Shown: positions 7,020 through 8,848 of the stretch, piece by piece
Layout: every line of letters starts with the position of its first letter
Position numbering within the stretch: position 1 is the stretch's first letter
Origin: Bizionia sp.
GTDB lineage: Bacteria > Bacteroidota > Bacteroidia > Flavobacteriales > Flavobacteriaceae
DNA length: 8,848 nucleotides
Direction: 5' to 3'
NCBI GenBank assembly: GCA_018067115.1
Contig: JAGPVI010000101.1
Location: 1 to 8,848, forward strand
Made by a program: the position numbers and the translations under genes
The notes under the pieces: generated by a model
What the model was told of the DNA's origin: nothing
The model's database searches: none
The model's input: only the letters and a program-made list of their open reading frames with translations

Positions 7020-7163
7020 TGCAGTATTTTTTTGAATGTTAAATATAGTAAGATTGTATTAGTTTCTTAGAATTAAAGCATAAATTATAAAGGAAGAACC
7101 AGAGAAATACTTGCTTTATTTGTTAACAGTACTGAGTAAGAATCCAAAATTAAATAATATAAA

Positions 7164-8588
7164 ATGAGAATATTAGTTACAGGAGCATCGGGATATATTG
7201 GCAAGCGTATCATTCCCTTATTATTAGAAGAAGGACATACAGTAGTTTGTGCTGTTAGAGGAAAATTAAGAACTGAAAAGCAATATTCTGGTGAAGCGAA
7301 CGTACATATTGTGGAAGCCGATTTTTTGGATGCACATTCGCTAAACAATATTCCTAAAGATATTGATGCCGCTTATTATTTAATTCATTCCATGTCTAAT
7401 TCTGTGAGTCAATTCCAAAAAATGGAAGAAGATTGTGCCGTTAATTTTAAAAACTATATAGAAACCACTAATGTAAAACAGGTTATTTATTTAAGCGGTA
7501 TTACAAACGATTCTAAACTATCTAAGCACTTAATCTCTAGGCAGAATGTTGAAAAAACATTACAATCTAATAGTTATGCTTTAACGGTATTTAAAGCAGG
7601 AATTATAGTGGGTTCGGGGAGTTCCTCTTTTGAAATTATTAGAGATTTAGTAGAAAAACTTCCGGTAATGATTGCTCCTAAGTGGTTAAACACAAAAACA
7701 CAACCTATTGCTGTTCGCGATATTTTAAGCTTTCTCTCGCGAGGTTTAGGCAAAGAAGAGTTATACAATACATCTCATGATATTTTTGGACCCGAAGTAT
7801 TAACTTATAAGCAAATGCTCTTGCGCTTTGCCAAAGTTAGAAATTTAAAACGTTACATTTTAACTGTTCCTATTATGACTCCCAAGTTATCGAGTTATTG
7901 GCTGTATTTTGTTACCTCTACATCTTACAAATTAGCACAAACCTTGGTAAACAGTATGGGTGTCGAAATTATTGGTAAAAAAAGCAATATAAATACAATT
8001 CTAGACATCAAACCCATGTCTTATGTTAAGGCTGTAGAACTAGCATTCGAAAAAATAGAACAGAATAGTATAGCGTCAAGTTGGAAAGATTCTTTTGTAA
8101 GCAGCCGCTTAAAAAAAAGAGTGTCTTCAAAATATATTAACGTTCCAGAATACGGTTGCTTTACAGATGTTAAACAACGTAATGTGAAAGATGAAGCGCG
8201 AACACTAGAAAAAATATGGGCCATTGGAGGGGAAAACGGATGGTATTACGGTACTTTTCTTTGGAAATTTAGAGGCGCTTTAGACAAATTAGTGGGAGGT
8301 ATTGGCTTGCGAAGAGGGCGTACTAATAGAACCACAATTCATACTGGAGATGCTTTAGATTTTTGGCGTGTGCTTTTAGCCGATAAAGAAGAAGGGCGTC
8401 TTTTGCTTTTTGCCGAAATGAAACTTCCTGGCGAAGCTTGGCTAGAATTTAAAGTAGATAAGGGAATCCTTTACCAACGGGCTGTTTTTAGACCTAGAGG
8501 ACTTGCTGGTCGCCTGTACTGGTATAGCGTCTTCCCTTTTCATGGATTAATCTTTAATGGAATGATTACCAAATTAGCTAATGCCTAA
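7164..8588 (+). CDS. SDR family NAD(P)-binding protein with C-terminal DUF2867 domain
   Basis: This 474-residue protein has two parts. Residues 1-300 are an atypical (NmrA/extended-like) short-chain dehydrogenase fold, with the nucleotide-binding GASGYIG (7-13), an acidic turn EADFLD (51-56), YLIHSM (72-77), YLSGI (109-113) followed by LSKHLISRQNVEKTL (119-133), and TVFKAGIIVGSGSSSFE (141-157). The last pattern (serine-rich, then a family-typical HLxSR) is usual in SDR-DUF2867 proteins rather than in classical YxxxK enzymes. Residues about 330-473 match DUF2867, including IWAIGGENGWYYGTFLWKFR (351-370), GGIGLRRGR (378-386) and FRPRGLAGRLYWY (442-454). The substrate and reaction are not established for this combination. 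The ATG at 7164 starts four codons short of the nucleotide-binding motif, as expected. The gene is divergent from the small membrane protein gene. It is followed by 154 non-coding bases and then a gene under promoter module B. Length and motifs appear intact. Confidence 0.88.
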   Translation: MRILVTGASGYIGKRIIPLLLEEGHTVVCAVRGKLRTEKQYSGEANVHIVEADFLDAHSLNNIPKDIDAAYYLIHSMSNSVSQFQKMEEDCAVNFKNYIETTNVKQVIYLSGITNDSKLSKHLISRQNVEKTLQSNSYALTVFKAGIIVGSGSSSFEIIRDLVEKLPVMIAPKWLNTKTQPIAVRDILSFLSRGLGKEELYNTSHDIFGPEVLTYKQMLLRFAKVRNLKRYILTVPIMTPKLSSYWLYFVTSTSYKLAQTLVNSMGVEIIGKKSNINTILDIKPMSYVKAVELAFEKIEQNSIASSWKDSFVSSRLKKRVSSKYINVPEYGCFTDVKQRNVKDEARTLEKIWAIGGENGWYYGTFLWKFRGALDKLVGGIGLRRGRTNRTTIHTGDALDFWRVLLADKEEGRLLLFAEMKLPGEAWLEFKVDKGILYQRAVFRPRGLAGRLYWYSVFPFHGLIFNGMITKLANA

Positions 8589-8648
8589 TCATCCAATTCA
8601 ATAACTCTTAATATAAAAAAATAAGATAATAGTAGCATTGCTATGCGC

Positions 8649-8722
8649 TTTAGCCTGTATCTAATTAGTTTTAAAATTTTGTTTAACTTTTTAGGTTAAA
8701 AGTTAAACATTTTGTAAATTTG
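8649..8722 (+). promoter_or_regulatory. Promoter module, copy B, before the gene cut by the window edge
   Basis: This is the second copy of the module at 4528-4601, with every shared element at the constant offset of 4121 bases: TTTAGCCTG (8649-8657), TAATT (8662-8666), TGTTTAAC (8680-8687), GTTAAACA (8702-8709), TTTTG (8710-8714) and a -7 box TAAATTTG (8715-8722). The -7 box is a full match to the Bacteroidota consensus TAnnTTTG. Transcription would start near 8727-8730, about 14 bases before the ATG at 8743. As in copy A, there is no -33 element at the normal spacing. The perfect -7 match here supports reading the module as a promoter in both places. Confidence 0.8.
8680..8709. promoter_or_regulatory. 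Predicted operator B: TGTTTAAC-N14-GTTAAACA
   Basis: The exact same pair of inverted 8-base arms, with the same 14-base spacer length, occurs as at 4559-4588. Only 7 of the 14 spacer bases agree between the copies by hand count, while all 16 arm bases agree. That is the pattern expected when the arms are under selection and the spacer is not. The spacer here contains an extra GTTAAAA (8695-8701) directly in front of the right arm. Confidence 0.68.
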
Positions 8723-8742
8723 AATCCACAAGTACATTAAAT

Positions 8743-8848
8743 ATGTTATTTAACACCACACATAATAATAAAGAAAATGCTAAAACTATAGATAAAATGG
8801 TTGGCAATTCTTATGGCTTTTTAGAACGTATTAAATTAAAAGGCACGG
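8743..8848 (+). CDS. Start of an unrecognised protein (3' end outside window)
   Basis: An ATG at 8743 opens a frame of 35 codons that stays open to the window edge; it was too short for automatic listing. The visible residues begin MLFNTTHNNKENAKTIDK and continue MVGNSYGFLERIKLKG. They are hydrophilic, Asn- and Lys-rich, with no signal peptide, membrane segment or known N-terminal motif that I recognise. The reason to believe it is the well-placed promoter module B, whose -7 box ends 20 bases before the ATG, as the tetR promoter does for its gene (18 bases). A later in-frame ATG at 8797 is possible but would leave an overlong leader. The function cannot be inferred from this fragment. Confidence 0.6.
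   Translation, partial: MLFNTTHNNKENAKTIDKMVGNSYGFLERIKLKGT

Noticed and set aside
7085..7348. Minus-strand open frame overlapping the start of the SDR gene
   Set aside because: It is antisense to the nucleotide-binding region of a well-supported gene, and its translation is not protein-like. The frames at 7574-7768 and 8021-8224 fail for the same reason.
8633..8643. TAGCATTGCTA as a terminator after the SDR gene
   Set aside because: Only four stable pairs with a three-base loop and no following T-tract; too weak to call.
8695..8709. CarH-like 11-base direct repeats in operator B
   Set aside because: The GTTAAA units are 7 bases apart and do not recur at 11-base steps in either copy, so that specific operator type is not supported.

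Overview
The window looks like a piece of a marine-type Flavobacteriaceae (Bacteroidota) chromosome. It is AT-rich. It carries a TonB-dependent receptor with the carboxypeptidase-regulatory-like N-terminal domain typical of Bacteroidota, a secreted DUF2911 protein, and an M23 peptidase with the long C-terminal region seen in Flavobacteriia. Its best promoters match the Bacteroidota -7 consensus TAnnTTTG, and Shine-Dalgarno sequences are generally absent. No phage, IS, CRISPR, tRNA or rRNA sequence is visible.

Left part (1-4412), cell envelope: the 3' end of an M23 metallopeptidase gene is followed 11 bases later by a TonB-dependent receptor gene with a TTG start. A strong two-way terminator (about 3504-3532) separates this pair from the convergent DUF2911/TPR secreted protein gene.

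Middle part (4413-6605): a 207-base divergent intergenic region carries an elaborate promoter for a TetR-like regulator. An AarF/ABC1/UbiB-type atypical kinase follows 18 bases after it, almost certainly in the same operon. Flavobacteria generally make menaquinone rather than ubiquinone, so a literal ubiquinone-biosynthesis label for the kinase is doubtful.

Right part (6606-8848): a small membrane-anchored protein of unknown function (minus strand), a two-domain SDR-DUF2867 protein (plus strand), and the first 35 codons of a gene I do not recognise, cut by the window edge.

The most interesting signal is non-coding. The promoter of the tetR-aarF operon (4528-4601) and that of the cut gene (8649-8722) are the same 74-base module. 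They align without gaps at 56 of 74 positions by hand count. The shared parts are TTTAGCCTG, 22 bases, TGTTTAAC, 14 bases, GTTAAACA, TTTTG, then a -7 box (TATATTTA or TAAATTTG). The 30-base inverted repeat covers the place where a -33 element should lie, and neither copy has a clear -33 element. This suggests a shared dedicated regulator, either the adjacent TetR protein or an unlinked one, that ties these genes into one regulon.
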